Source: Cryptomeria japonica (Eukaryota; Streptophyta; Pinopsida; Cupressales; Cupressaceae). Taken from it: a stretch of 64,000 nt of DNA. This document shows positions 45,615 through 59,000 of this stretch, piece after piece; the first letter of the stretch is position 1; the number at the start of each line of letters is the position of its first letter. Below the pieces are notes generated by a model, which had not been told where the DNA came from, searched no databases, and saw only the letters and a program-made list of their open reading frames with translations. The position numbers and the translations under genes were made by a program. Location of the stretch: the NCBI RefSeq assembly GCF_030272615.1, contig NC_081406.1, forward strand, positions 471,626,400-471,690,399, written 5' to 3'.

Positions 45615-48600
45615 CTAAGTCTCTACCGGTGGCGGTATGACCCCAAGCTGATCTCCGAGATATTCAAAAGTCTCCTTAAGCGGAGGTTTAGTAAAGATAT
45701 CTGCAATCTGCTCTTTAGTGTTCACATAAACCAGTTTTATTTCCTTTGCTTCAACATTTTCCCTTAGAAAATTCAGTTTGATAGAAACATGTTTGGTTTT
45801 AGAATGTAATGCCGGATTCTTAGATATATCAATTGCTGCAGTGTTATCACAATAGATAGTAATAGATTCCTTGCATTTTACCTTTATGTCTTTCAACATT
45901 TGCTTAAGCCATTGTACCTGTGTACAGTTAGTTGTTGCTACAACATATTGTAATTCTGCCGTTGATAAAGATGTACAACTTTGTTTCTTACTCAACCAAG
46001 AAACTAGTCTGTTTCCAAGAAAGAATGCTCCGCCGGTGGTGCTTTTTCTATCATCCACATCTCCTGCCCAATTTGCATCTGTGTATGCACATAATTCAAA
46101 GTTTTCATCTCTGGGATACCATAATCCAAGATTTATAGTGCCTTGCAAGTACCGGAAAATCCTTTATACTGCTGATTCATGATTTTCTCTAGGATTATTT
46201 TGAAATCTTGAAATAGTACATACTGCATTCATAATATCAGGTCTAGTTTGTGTTAAATACAGTAAACCTCTTATCATAGATTTGTATCTAGTTGGATTAA
46301 CAGGTGTAAATTCATCCCTTAGTGATAATTTGTCATTTGTTGTCATAGGTGTACTTATCGGTTTAGAGTTCTTCATTCCAAATTTCTTTAGTAACTCTTT
46401 TAAGTACTTGGATTGACTCAAGAATATACCTTTATCAGTTTGTGAAATCTGCAATCCTAAAAAAGAATTTTATTTCTCCAATCATAGACATTTCAAATTC
46501 TTGCTGCATCTTAATAGAAAATTCTTTACATAATCCATCTTCTCCTCCAAAGATTATATCATCAACGAATACTTCTATAATCAAGATATCATCATTAGTC
46601 ACTTTATAATATAAATTGCTGTCTGCATTTTCTTTAGTAAAACCAATCTTCAAAAGATACTTATCCAATCTTGCATACCAAGCTTTTGGAGTTTACTTCA
46701 ATCCATACAAAGCTTTTCTTAACCTGCAAACCATATCATTGTCATCTATCAAAGAAAATCCATTAGGTTGTTCAATGTACACTTCTTCTTCAAGATCTCC
46801 ATTCAAAAATGCACATTTAATATCCATTTGATATACTTTGTAGTTCTTATGTGCTGCAAAAGCCAAAAATAATCTGACTGCCTCAATTCTAGCTACCGGT
46901 GCAAAGGTTTCATTGTAATCAACTCCTTCCTTCTGAGAATATCCCTTACACACTAGTCTTGCTTTATTTATGACAACCTTACCATCTTCATTAAGTTTGT
47001 TTCTGAATACCCATTTGGTTCCAATTACATTTTTATCTTTAGGCCAAGGAACTAATGTTCAAGTGTTATTTTTCTCAATTTGTTCTAATTCTTCTTCCAT
47101 AACTTTAATCCAAAATTTATCTTCACATGCCTCATTAACTGATGATGGTTCAATTTGAGAAATAAGACATACCTCTTCATTTGCCAATCTTCCTCTTGTC
47201 ATAACTCCTTTAAACTTGTTTCCAATTATCTGATCTTCAGAATGATTCAATCTTACATACCGAGGTGTCTTTGTTTGTTGTTGTTCCTCAGTTACTGTGG
47301 AATCCTCAGATGATACCGAGGTAACTGGATAAGTTCCTTTGAATTGTTCATTAATCTTTACATTTGTACTTTCAACAATTTTCTGCAATCTTTTGTTAAA
47401 ACATCTATATGCCTTGCTCTTAGATGAATAACTAAGAAATATTCCTTCATCACTTCTAGGATGAAATTTCCCAATATACTCATCTCTTCCGATATAACAT
47501 TTACTTCCAAAAATTCTGAAATATTTAAGAGTAGGAGTATTACCAAACAAGAGTTCATGAGGGGTCTTACTGGTTTCACCTTTGATGTGAAATTTGTTGA
47601 ATGTATAGACCGCTATACTGACTGCCTCTCTCCAATATACATGTGGTAGGTTTGCTTCTGATAACATACTTCCTGCTGCATCCAAGATAGTTCTGTTTTT
47701 CCTTTCAACAACTCCATTCTGCTGTGGTGTCCGAGGTGCTGATAGCTGTCTTCTGATTCCATTTACTTCACGGAATGTATTAAACTCCTTAGATGTAAAT
47801 TATCCTCCTTGATCTGATCTTAGACATTTGATTTTCTTACCAGTTTCATTTTCAACCATTGTTTTGAACAATTTAAACTTTCCAAGTGCTTCTAATTTTC
47901 TCTGAGAAAAGTAACCCAACACATTCTAGAATAGTCATCAATGATTAGCATGAAATATCTATCACCTTGTAAGCTTTTAGTTCTAGCTGGACCACATAAA
48001 TCAGTGTGAATTAAATCAAGAGCATTATTGGATTTTTCTGGAATACTTTTGAAATTAGCTCTAACTTGTTTTCCAAATAGACATTCCTTACATATTGTAT
48101 TGTGAGGTTTGACAATTTTAGGTAAATCTCTAACCGCCTTAGTAGTACTGATTTTCACCATGCAATCAAAGTTTACATGATAGAGTCTCTTATGCCATAA
48201 CCAACTTTCATCAATATGTGCAACTAAGCATGTCTTTTCACTGTTATTCAAATGAAAGATATTACCTCTAGTCTAATTACCAGTTGCAATTTCCAAACCA
48301 GTTCTGTTCATGATTTTGCATTTTCCATTTTTAAATTGTAACTGAAATCCTTTCTCAACTAATTGACCAACACTCAAAAGATTATGCTTTAATCCTTCAA
48401 CATAGTAGACATTGTTAGTGTTATGCTTACCATCAAGAGATATTGCACCCTTACCTTTGATTAAACAAGCTTTGTCATCTCCAAATCTCACTAAGCCTCC
48501 ATTGTATTCTTGAAAGTTAAAAAATTTACCTTTGTCTCCTGTCATATGATGTGAGCATCCTGAATCAATGATCCATTCATCCTTTACTTCAACTTTAGCT

Positions 48601-49682
48601 GCCAAGGCCTGTTCTACCGGTTGAGCAGTAGGTGCCGGTTGATCTTCTGTTATAGCAACAAAAACCCAACCATTGTCTGTCGGATCCTCATCAGAATTAT
48701 CAGTCACACCTTCATCAACAATGTAACAAGATTTGTCTTTATTCTTCTTAAATATGTATCTCTAATATTCAGGGTTAGGCTTGTATGTTCTTCTAGCTTC
48801 TTCTCTTAGTCTAGCATGTCTATCAGGGCATCTCGAAGCCATATGACCAATCTTATTGCAGTTAAAACATTTAAAGGGTGCTTTACCTTCATACTTACTT
48901 TCAACTGGACCTTTAGGCATTTTCCTTGCAAATAGTGCTTCAAGTTCTTCATTCTCTTTCCTACTTTCTTCAAGTTCTCTTGTATAAAAGGCTTTCCAAT
49001 CAGATTTGTCAAATGATGCAGTAGATGATGTTGATGCTTTAAAGGCCAAATCTATCTTTATAGTAGCAACAAGACCAAATTCTTCAATTTCAAAAGCTAA
49101 AAGTTTCCCAATCAATGTATCCCTAGTTACTGATGTATTAGGCATTGTTCTTAACTCATTTATAGTAGTGACTTTCATTTTATATGCCGGTGGTAATCCT
49201 CTTAAAACTTTTGAAACAATTTCATCCTCACTTAAGGTTCCTCCACAATATTTAATACCCAAAACAATCTCATTTACTCTTTCCATAAAAGCAGAAATCC
49301 TTTCATCTTCTTCCATTTTCAGATGTTCATACCTGACCTGGAAGCTTTCAAGTTTTGCAATTTTGACTGTGGAATCTCCTTCATTCAATGTTTCCAAATG
49401 ATCCTAAATAGGTTTAGCAGTAGACCTATCTGATAGTCCCATGATTTGTTGATCTGATAATGCGCTCAAAAGTGCTTCTCTTGCTTTGCAATCATTTTCT
49501 TCATCTTGAGTCAAGTTGGGTGGAGTGGGCTGACTCTGAGTAGGAGTAGTATAACCATTCTTTGTAACATCCCAAATGTCCTTTCCAATGCAATTTAGAT
49601 GTGTCTCCATTCTGATCTTCCATATGCCATAGTTGGTTCCATCAAGTTTAGGACTATCCTTCCTGAAATAGTTAGTAGACAT
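45615..49682 (-). pseudogene. gag-pol: Second copia gag-pol polyprotein, broken
   Basis: From ATG 49682 (MSTNYFRKD): gag with FECNC-type knuckle CFNCNKIGHMASRC near 48860; protease with intact IIDSGCSHHMTG near 48560; integrase with LWHKRLYHVNF, CKECLFGKQ, IDDYSRMCWV and PQQNGVVERKNRT; RT with FVDDIIFGG (usual YVDD changed at the Tyr) near 46560; RNase H with SLSTAELQYVVA near 45960; and tail ADIFTKPPLKE. Stops fall near 49408, 48763, 48271, 47891, 47057, 46694 and 46147, some at Trp or Gln positions. Frame changes fall near 47690-47890 and 46450. Inactive, but every domain is recognisable. Confidence 0.93.
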
Positions 49683-49723
49683 TGGATCTCCTCAAGCTAT
49701 TAAACTTCTGCAAAAGAGGACTA

Positions 49724-49738
49724 GGCTCTGATACCAAT
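49724..49738 (-). promoter_or_regulatory. Primer binding site of second copia
   Basis: Minus strand ATTGGTATCAGAGCC immediately after the 5' LTR, complementary to initiator tRNA-Met. Identical to 61147-61161. Confidence 0.9.
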
Positions 49739-50800
49739 TGTTAGGTCCCGGAGACAACTGAGAGGGGGGGGGGGTGAATCAGTTGTCTAATAAATTCAAA
49801 CCAAAAACAACTTAACCAACTTAATGCTTAATACCGGTAAACCAGTTCAATATGCCGGTAGACAATTTTAACAGTTAATTGCTATACAGGTAAGGATTAG
49901 TGCATGAAACATAAAGACAAAGTCATCCACAACACATAACACCAATATTTGTACGTGGAAACCCTGTAAGGGGAAAAACCACGGTGGGAAACCTTACCCA
50001 CAATCAGATGATACTACTGCAGATAGTAAGTGTACATAAATGGGGTCTGCACATGCAGAAAGGCCAAGCACCTAGAGCTCACTGCTCAATCACAAAATGG
50101 GAGTCACACTGACTACAGTTGGATGGTTAAATCCAATAAGAATGTACTGCACAAAATAGCATCTTCATATGCTGGATTCAGTACCGGTGTGGTTCTGATT
50201 GTCTTCACAAAAACTCTCCTTCAATCTTCAAATGATGTCTGCATGTATAGCTCTGCTTATTCTCGCATATATCTTCACACAATCCTTTTTCGCATTCCAC
50301 ATTTGATCTTACAAATAAGATCTTACATTTATACCATAACCTAAGACCAATTTTAGTAGGTCGGCTCTACAAGATACTACAATAAAAATATTTTACAAAT
50401 AATACAATATCCGATGCAATAACCGATTCAACATGTCGGCTTAATGTATTTACAACAATAATTAACCATCTCCATAGCATGCCGTGCTAATCTGGAAAAG
50501 ATAAACCTGCCGGTGTAACCTAGACCTATTTGTCGGTAAAAACAAATATGCAAATATGAATATACCAAAAAACAATTCTCCAAGACAAGATGTCCAAACG
50601 ATGTCTTCGACATTACCAAGTGTTTTCCATATTATTCAAGGTGTCGGTGATCATTATATCTTACCGGTGTACCAGATACCGGTGACTGTGCATGAGTCAT
50701 TTGCTTGCCGGTGAATGTTGTTGATTCTCCAAAGTGCTAGAGTTGATAAGTGTTTAGTAGGTGTTGACATCAATGACAAAACCATATTAAAATACCAACA
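49739..50800 (-). repeat. Second copia element, 5' LTR
   Basis: 1062 bp. On the minus strand begins TGTTGGTATTTTA and ends GGGACCTAACA-type text before the primer site. Confidence 0.93.
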
Positions 50801-52099
50801 ACAACAACATGAAGCTCAACATTGAAAGCATCCAAAAGTCATTACAAAACTGATACAACCGAATCACAAAGATAGCCATCAACATACAACCAAGAGCCAC
50901 TTAATAAGGATCAAGCCATAAGCTCATAATGTCAAAATGAAAAAATAAAGAGAACCTCAATAATGTCAAATACACATAAATAGGGGCAAACATGAATCCA
51001 ATAACATAGAATGATCCTCCATAGCGAGGCACAACATAACCTCTCGTTGGAGCTACAATTAACCATCCTCAACAACAAGGAATCACTCAACTTGTTGGAG
51101 AAACATATCAAAACCTCAATGGACAAGCACAAAACCACTTGCTGAAGCCCGAATGGATTCACACACATCACAAATGAATGGAAAAGTTCCTCAAAACCAT
51201 CAAATGTTACATAACAAGCCTCTGGAATGAAGACCAAGCAGAGAAATCAACCGAGGGTCTCAAAAACCAACCCAAAAATCTGCTGACACTACTTTGGCGC
51301 TATTATACCCCATACTAGTGCTATTGTAACAAAGGACCAACTCACAAAAATGGGATACAAAGATACTCAAATTTGCCTGGATTTGGGCACAGGCCTTACA
51401 ATGGCATAAATATGACCTAGAAGTCACTAAAAGACAATAAGAAACCAAAACAAATCCTTGTTAAGGCCAACAATACAACAAATGCAAGAATTCCAACATA
51501 TGCCGGCAATAACTTGCACCAAAAAGATTACAGACATAGCCACTCCATATCTAATTAAACCAAATGGACACAAGACAAGGTATGCAACAACAAATAAACC
51601 TCATAAAACCAACCCTTACCACAATGCATCAACATATCAACATACACAAATGCGCTTTTCCGGCAATACAACAAACAAATTCATAAAATCACATATAAAT
51701 CTTTTTCCCAAAATATTACTCCCTATTATTGAAAATATAATAATCATTCATTCCCAAATCTACCCAAACAATCTTTTAGCAGTCACGAAGAAAACATTTC
51801 TTTTCAAAAATCAAAATGTAAGAATGAAAAAAGATCTCCAACCTAGAAGTAGAGTGATGGTAATGCAATCGTAGAAGAGAAAAAATCCAAACCAAGTTTT
51901 CCAAAATCCAACCCAACCAAACAATTCTCACTCCAAGCAATCCTAAAATCCAAAAGTCGCAGAAAGATATCCAGAAGCACACCCACAAAAATGCTCACAA
52001 AGCCAATAAATATAATCTCATTCAAAACTACAGAAGAATATCTGCCAATCAAAATATTTCAATAAAATATATTCTATACCAACCCCCCTTCTAAAAAAT

Positions 52100-53150
52100 C
52101 AAGGTAAGAATATAAAATAATATTATTTACTTACCCTCAAATCTCAACCAATAAAATAATAGGGTAGGTATAAACATAATATTTAATTATTCAATTAGTA
52201 ACAAGAGAATGTAATAATAATAATATAATAAACAATAATAATAAATTAAAGCCCAATAAAATAAATCAAAGACAATATAAATAAATGCTCCAATTAAATA
52301 TAAAACCATCAATAATATAAATAAATAAACAAACAATTAAATAATATTATCCTCACAATCACAATTCCCAAGAGGGCCAATCAATACAAGGGGTAGGTAC
52401 ATGAATAATAACAAATAAATAAAATAATAATGCAATTAAATAAATAATTAATCAAAACAATAAATAATTAGATAAACAATAAATAATCTAACAATAAATA
52501 AATAAATAAATAAATAATCAATAAAGAAGATAAATAAATAAATGTACGGACATACATAAATACCCATCCAATAACTAAACAATACATAAATAAATAATTA
52601 TCCAGTAAATCAAAAGCTCAAATAATAAATTAAAACCAATATAAATAAATAATAAATAACCAATAAATAGATGAGCCAAAAATAAATAAATAAATAATTA
52701 AATGTATAGATTCATATAAATGCTCTAGCTAATATAATTGAAACTCAATACTATAAATATCCCCCACACACATAAAATAATCAAATAAATAATAAATAAA
52801 TAAATGGATGTACTGGTAAGCATAAATACTCAACTAATATAATTCCACCAATTAATTATTAATTAATTATAAACTCCTAGTAAATAAATATGTATAAATA
52901 TATTATATTCGTACTAACAATTATTTAATAATTTACGCCAATGGGCTATATGTAGTAATTGATTAATTAATTTCCATAATTCCAAATAACCAATAAAATA
53001 TAAATCCATAAAATAAACATTAATGAATAATAATTCTCCAATAATAATAATCGCACATTAATATTAAATATTGATATAATCTATTGATTTAATTTAATAT
53101 TTATAAACTATATAAACTGATTAATTATTAATTAATAAATAATCACAAAC
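52100..53150. repeat. AAAT-rich low-complexity tract
   Basis: About 1 kb of AATAAATA-type DNA with several pure (AAAT)n runs (for example near 52490-52520). No coding potential. Part of the minus-oriented LTR by position. Confidence 0.75.
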
Positions 53151-53828
53151 TCACAAGGCAACCCAACATAAGGTTGAACAACATACCGCATGATGCAGAC
53201 CAATGACTCAAGCCAGGACACTAATTGACAAGGGTATGAACTTAAGCCTAGAGTATGAGAGGGAAATACATGCCATCTCCAACAACTTGCCATTGGGATA
53301 AAGACACGCTCAGACTTGTGAGACCAGGTGGAGTCAATGTATGGTATTTGCAATCCTGCATCCACCACTAAATGCAATACAACATATATACACCACATAT
53401 ACATCATAAATGATCAGAAAAGTGATAGAGAATCATAATGTCATATCGTGCTCGTATTGAGTGGTATGACATCATCTCTAATCACGAAGACACTAGAAAA
53501 CAATCACAAACATCGTAGCATCATCTCATTCATCATAATCATAGATTAGGGTCAATATAATCATAATGTCATCAAAATCTCATAATTAATATGACCCATC
53601 ATAAATAATGATCAAATATAGATCCATCATCATAACCAATACTATCATGAAATAGGGTTAGTACATAGCATGATACCATCAAATCATCATAAAGTAGATT
53701 AAACTAGATGAATATATTCCTTTGATGTACAAAATGACATGATGAATTAGGGAGGGGCACTACACCTCATATCATATTACGATTATTCTTTTATCTCCAA
53801 CTTGAATGAAGAACATAGAAGGAAATTT

Positions 53829-54967
53829 TATCGTAAAGGGGAAAATTAGGTGACTTCGCAATTTGCAAAATAGAAGGAGAAATCAACAAATCACCTATTT
53901 TCGCTTGAGTGGGGAGATGCCTTTAAATTCAAAAGAGGGGGAAATCCACTAGATTCAGTCACTAATCAGATTAGGACTGAATACTAAGTAGATTGATTGA
54001 AATGGAATGTGTTTGACCCTCTTTTGTAAATTGAGTAGTTGAATTAAGACTAAGTGCCAAAAATAAAGACAAATATGAGAAAACAATGAGTTGTAAATTC
54101 GGGATTGTGTTGTACACCTGGATCTGAGAAATATGGGATGATTTAGAACTGATCTACAAAAATTGCCAAAAATAGTCCTTCAAGATTTTCGATCATCGAT
54201 AAGGGTTTTTCCGTCTCTGTATCTAAAGCTTATCCTAAGAGTTACAACTACGCACCTATTTTCTACAAACAGAAGGAAAGAGAAATATGTTGGGAATAGG
54301 GGCTTACCTTTAGGTCAAACCCTGGTTTTGGAATTACCCAAGTGGTTGAGATAATGTAATTGAAATGATTGAAAGTAGAAATCCTCCGCTTTGAGGGAAT
54401 GCTGAATTGGGTGAAAATGAAATGCTTATACCTCGTTGTGAAGTTTTGCCTGCCTCCACATAGAATTAGGATGATGATCTCCTCTTCAATGCTTGAAATC
54501 TTTACTCTATTGTTGCTCCAAAGCTTGAAGGAAGACTGAAAATGCTCAATTTCTCTTGAATGCTTGAGTGTTTGATCTCTTGGATACTCAATTATTACTC
54601 ATGAATGTAATCGATGACTATGGATACTCAAATGAGAGGGGAAATCCTCTTATATACTTGCCTGAAGGGAAAATAAATAAATTTTCTGAGATGAGCCGAC
54701 ATGGAGGGGTGTTTTCCCACTCAAATTTGGGATAGGCCAGGGGGTCCAAAATAGGTCCCCATTAAGGACGACTAGGGCGCCACGCCTAGGTCCTGCCCTA
54801 TTTTGGGACAGGATCAAGGTCTCAATGAGGTGCATCTTTTAGCTAGATGATATTTTTTGCATGTATGAGCATAATTAGGTCTTCGATCAGGCCAAGGGGT
54901 GCAAACACTAAGGCGAAGACCCAAATGTGATAAAAAATTGCAAGGGGTGCAATTTTAGGACGCTACA
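53829..54967 (-). repeat. LTR of the TGTAGCGTCC family, minus
   Basis: Collinear with the solo LTR at 58124-59368: shared CCTTTAGGTCAAACCC, GGTTTTGGAATTA, GATCTCCTCTTCAATG, GAAGACCCAAATG and the end TTTTAGGACGCTACAATT. The left end near 53829 (CGTAAAGGGGAAAA) is aligned but its terminal dinucleotide is changed, and a target duplication is not clear. Confidence 0.75.
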
Positions 54968-55669
54968 ATTATAATTTGGCATCAAGATACTAATGAAAAG
55001 GTAACTAAGGTGTGGTTGAAACTCTTATTATAAAAAGTAAATTAGGAATTGAGGATTTTGGATTTAGAGGGAATCCACACTAGGAAGATAAAGTAAAAGG
55101 CCTAAAATTTGAACTCAATTTTTTTTCTCTTTTCCTTAGCCATTGTTACTTGTGAAAATAAGAGGGTCAAGGAAATGAATCAAATGGAATTTATGGTGTC
55201 AAATTTATTCATTAATGAGAAGAGTTTCACAATTTTGATAAGTAACATAGTGCAACGTTTGAGGAGTTGAGATTCAAGAATAATTAGTTCTTCCTACACG
55301 ATACCCAAATAAGGACAACTAATAACTTGCAATTCCAATAGATTACCAAACAAGGAAAAGAGTTGAGGATTTTAATTGAGGTTTGTCAAGACGTACTCAA
55401 ATAAGGGTACAACCAAAACTCCAATGCTAAAAGATAACTTAGTGAAAAGTGTAAAGTTTCCTAGTTTAAGTGCAAGGCATGTTGGTAAGAGGAAGTTTGA
55501 AACTCTAATGACTTGAAACATAGACTTTAGAATTTGAAAAGAATGCAGACTAAGAGAAAACAATTAGGAGATCGAGGTTTAAGAGAAAAGCATGATGGTA
55601 ATACAAAGTTTAGCAATCCAAAAAAAAAAGGAACGAGGTAGAATTGACAAAAAGTCAAACTGAAGTTTT
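54968..55669. other. Intergenic; no gene seen
   Basis: No supported ORF, no clear repeat. Confidence 0.55.
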
Positions 55670-56066
55670 TAAATAAAATTAGCAACATTCAAGGCCATAA
55701 AAAAGTGTATAATGTGGCTCTCTAACTTGCTTCTAGAAAATTTCGAGGTGTGAATTTTTATGCTCAAAGTTGTTGGGAGGATGGCCAATGAACAAAAAGT
55801 AAATTATTTTCTCTTGCACTTTAAGCTCTATAATACCTAAGGGGGCCTTATTAATGCACACTCAATTCTATGTTAAATGCAATAGGTTTGTTACAATGTA
55901 AATCAGATAAAATGTTTGTATATACATGGAAAGGATTCTTGAAAGATCACACATTCATGTAGTTACTTTGTACCCTTAATGATTAGGAATGAACATGATA
56001 AAAAAATACACATCTAATGATTTTCATTATTTAAGAATGAGTGAGTTTGGAGGGTTTCTTTGTACT
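55670..56066 (+). repeat. Dispersed 400-bp repeat, copy 2
   Basis: Second copy of 41290-41692, ending at GGAGGGTTTCT just before the copia-derivative sequence starts at 56073. Confidence 0.75.
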
Positions 56067-56072
56067 TAGAAA

Positions 56073-59000
56073 TTCAAGTTTGGTCAGCTGTTGGCTGGGT
56101 TATTTTTCTACTTTCAGAATTTTCTACCTGGTATAGGTGACATTGAATGGTCCATAGAACAATCGGTCAATGCTCAGATAAGAAACAACATTAAGGCTGT
56201 AAGGAATACCTTTTCGGTTGCAACCAACAGGTATTTTAATGAATTTAAAAAGAAAATGAGTCTGAGAATAAGGGTACCTGAAGATGTAGTAAGACACTTT
56301 GAAAAAGACATAATCTTCACGGTTACTATTAACTTTTTCTTAATGCAAGCAAGAGAATAGAGAGATGAAGAGATGGAAGATATGAGCTAAGAAGTTAATC
56401 ATGACTTATTGGTTGGCTATGATAATACCCTATTAGCATCGCCTATAGACAAAAAGAAGGCAAAATTGGATATTCTAGCAATCCAATCTGCACCTGCTGA
56501 AACCAGTCTTGCATCTGTAGCTAAAGCTAAAAGAAAGCAAAAGAAAAGTGAGGAAAAATCTCTTGTGAAGAAAACTACAAGGGTGACTCAAAGTGTCCTA
56601 AGCAAGAAGGAACCAACACCTAAGATAATTGAGAAAAAGGAGAGTGTACCAAAGAAGAGGAGGAACAAGAAACTAATTTTGCAACCAGAGTCTGAGGGAA
56701 TAGAGTTTGATGAAGAACCTAAGAAGGAGAAGGCATCTGGCAGAACATCTAAGAAGGAAAAGGTAGTGCCAAAGGCAACTACACCATTAGAAATTGCCAC
56801 ATACAAACCTGACACAATATTTGAAAGAACAATGAAGTTATTGGGAAGGAATAGGTTTGAAAATGTTAAAGAACATTATGATTCTTTTACTGTAGATGAG
56901 CAAAAGCAAATACACTAATAGGTAATAACCTTGTTGAATCACTATTGTAGATATCCGCATGAATTAGAGAAAGATATGTCAATTTCCTTGTATAATACTT
57001 TGTTAGAAAAATGGGAAGAAGCCACTCAGTTAGAAAAAGAAATTATTGATGAAGTATTTGTACAACATTTTCCCACATTATCATAAGATGGAATTAGTGC
57101 TTTGACTGAGGAATACAAAGTATATTTTGATTTTAAAATTAGGAGATTGAAGCTTCTTAATGAAAAAAGGGCAGTTATTGAGACAAAAACTCACCAACTA
57201 GCCTGTGTAATCAAACAAAGGATATATAACCTCCAATCTGTCGATAAGGATGAAACCGCAGATGATGTTTCTCTACCAGAAATAGATATAGAGGAAATTG
57301 TTCCAGCTGATATAGTCTACTCAACCAAGAAGAAGGATGACTTAGTTATTCATGTTGATGAGGACATTGAGGATTCAGTGGACCTATCTAAAGATACTAC
57401 TACACCAGATATGGATCCTCCTTTAATCATAGAAGTACAGGATACAACAGGTGATCAACCGGGTACTCAACTAGTGGAAGTGAGTATACCGGCAATTGAA
57501 CAGCTAGAGAAACCCCAATCTCAACCTATCATTGAGATCACTCAAAAGGAGACCACTGAGGAAGCTGCTACTTAGAAAGCAGAAGATAAAACGGACGCAA
57601 ATACATAAAGAGCCATCATTAACTGTATACCCTCTTAAAAGGGAAAGCAAAAACTGCTTGATGATGATGATGATGATGAAGACTCTTTAAGTATTTCAGA
57701 ACCTATTGATATGAATACCTTGAGTGCTTCTGAAATGATGAAGCTTGCTACTATTATGCAAACTCATGCACATAAGAAGAGGTTTAAATAACAAAGAATA
57801 AAGACAGAGACAATCCATAATGCTGTAGAAATTTTGTCTGGATAAGTACCGAAAATCTCTATCGCACATCTTCCCACTCTTATCAACAAACTTGGTCAGT
57901 TAGTTGCAGAGGCATCTGATCAAATCAAAACACTTGAAGATGCTGCTCAAATGTTTGTTGAGAAGAGCCATAAGAAGGCATATGGAGATAAGCTCATAAA
58001 GCACATTGAGAATGGCAAAATGGCTTTATCTCATAATGGCAATTTGTTGAAGAAAGCTATTGAATCTAGAGGAAAGTATCTTGCCTCTACCTCCAATGTT
58101 ACTTTCTTTTATTATGATATTACTGTAAAGCGGAAAAATCGAACCCTAGTTGTTCTCCCCTCCCCAACTCCAAAGAGAGAGAAGGGAGAGTCACTAGGGT
58201 TGATGGTTTTCACTTAGGAGAGACTTTACATTCAAAAGAGGGGTTGAAACCCACAAGATCCAATCTCATGAAATGCAAGATTGGATTCTAAATGAGTTTC
58301 AAGGGGCAAGACATCAAGGATACCCTCTTTTGTAAAGAAATGTGGAAAGAATGATTGAACTAAGAATGCATGTAAAGTAGGAAATATTCGCTTATAAACA
58401 GAGATAGGGATATGGGATGAAGCTGTAGACCTGGAATTAGCAGTAAAATGTCGAGACGGTGCTATTCTGCTAATTTGAGCGAAAGTTGACGGGACGATGG
58501 CGCCCGGCGTGCACACGGTCCTCCGAAAAATCCGCGAAACGAAGGGGGATCTGTTCGTCTTTGCACAAGGATTCCAGATCTTCAATTACAGTCGTGTACC
58601 TGCAACCTACACACAGAAAAGAGAGGACGATTGGGGGGTTAGGGATGAGGGGTTTGCCTTTAGGTCAAACCCCGGTTTTGGAATTAACCAAGAAATGAGA
58701 ATGCTGTAAATGTAAATGTTTGTAATGTAAACAAGTACTGATACCTTGTTGTAAGAATGTTTGTATTCTTACATGCGAAGGTGTAATGTATGTAGTATGT
58801 AATGTGTTGTATATGATCTCCTCTTCAATGGTTGAATCCTTGTCTTGAATGCAACACTTAGCCTTGAATGGAGACTTAGAATGCTCAATTGCTTGAAGGA
58901 ATGCTTGAATGTTTGAATATCGCTTCCGTGTCTTTGCACACATATGTCCTCCTCCCTTTTTGAGAGAGGAAATGTAGTTTATATACTTGTCAATTAGGGC

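Larger units (their letters stand above)
44174..50800 (-). mobile_element. Ty1/copia retrotransposon with both LTRs
   Basis: 6627 bp on the minus strand, with LTRs of 1062 and 1066 bp, tRNA-Met primer site, CCAAAGGGGGAGAT polypurine tract and gag-pol in copia order. The flanks ATAAC (44169-44173) and ACAAC (50801-50805) are a target duplication with one mismatch. There is no additional ORF between pol and the 3' LTR. Its LTR ends and polypurine tract are the same as those of the pol-less derivative at 56-64 kb. Several stops and at least two frameshifts inactivate it. Confidence 0.92.
43600..53764 (-). repeat. Gypsy-type LTR, minus orientation, split by copia
   Basis: On the minus strand it starts TGTAGTGCCCCTCCC at 53764 and includes, reversed, the TGACTCCACCTGGT and CAAGTCTGAGCGTG blocks of the same LTR type. 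It is interrupted by the copia element 44174-50800 and continues to about 43600, where ATGTGATGACACTC matches LTR text at 33350 and 17790. Its terminal CATTACA is not present, so the end is lost. 52100-53150 is an AAAT-rich low-complexity part. Confidence 0.65.
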
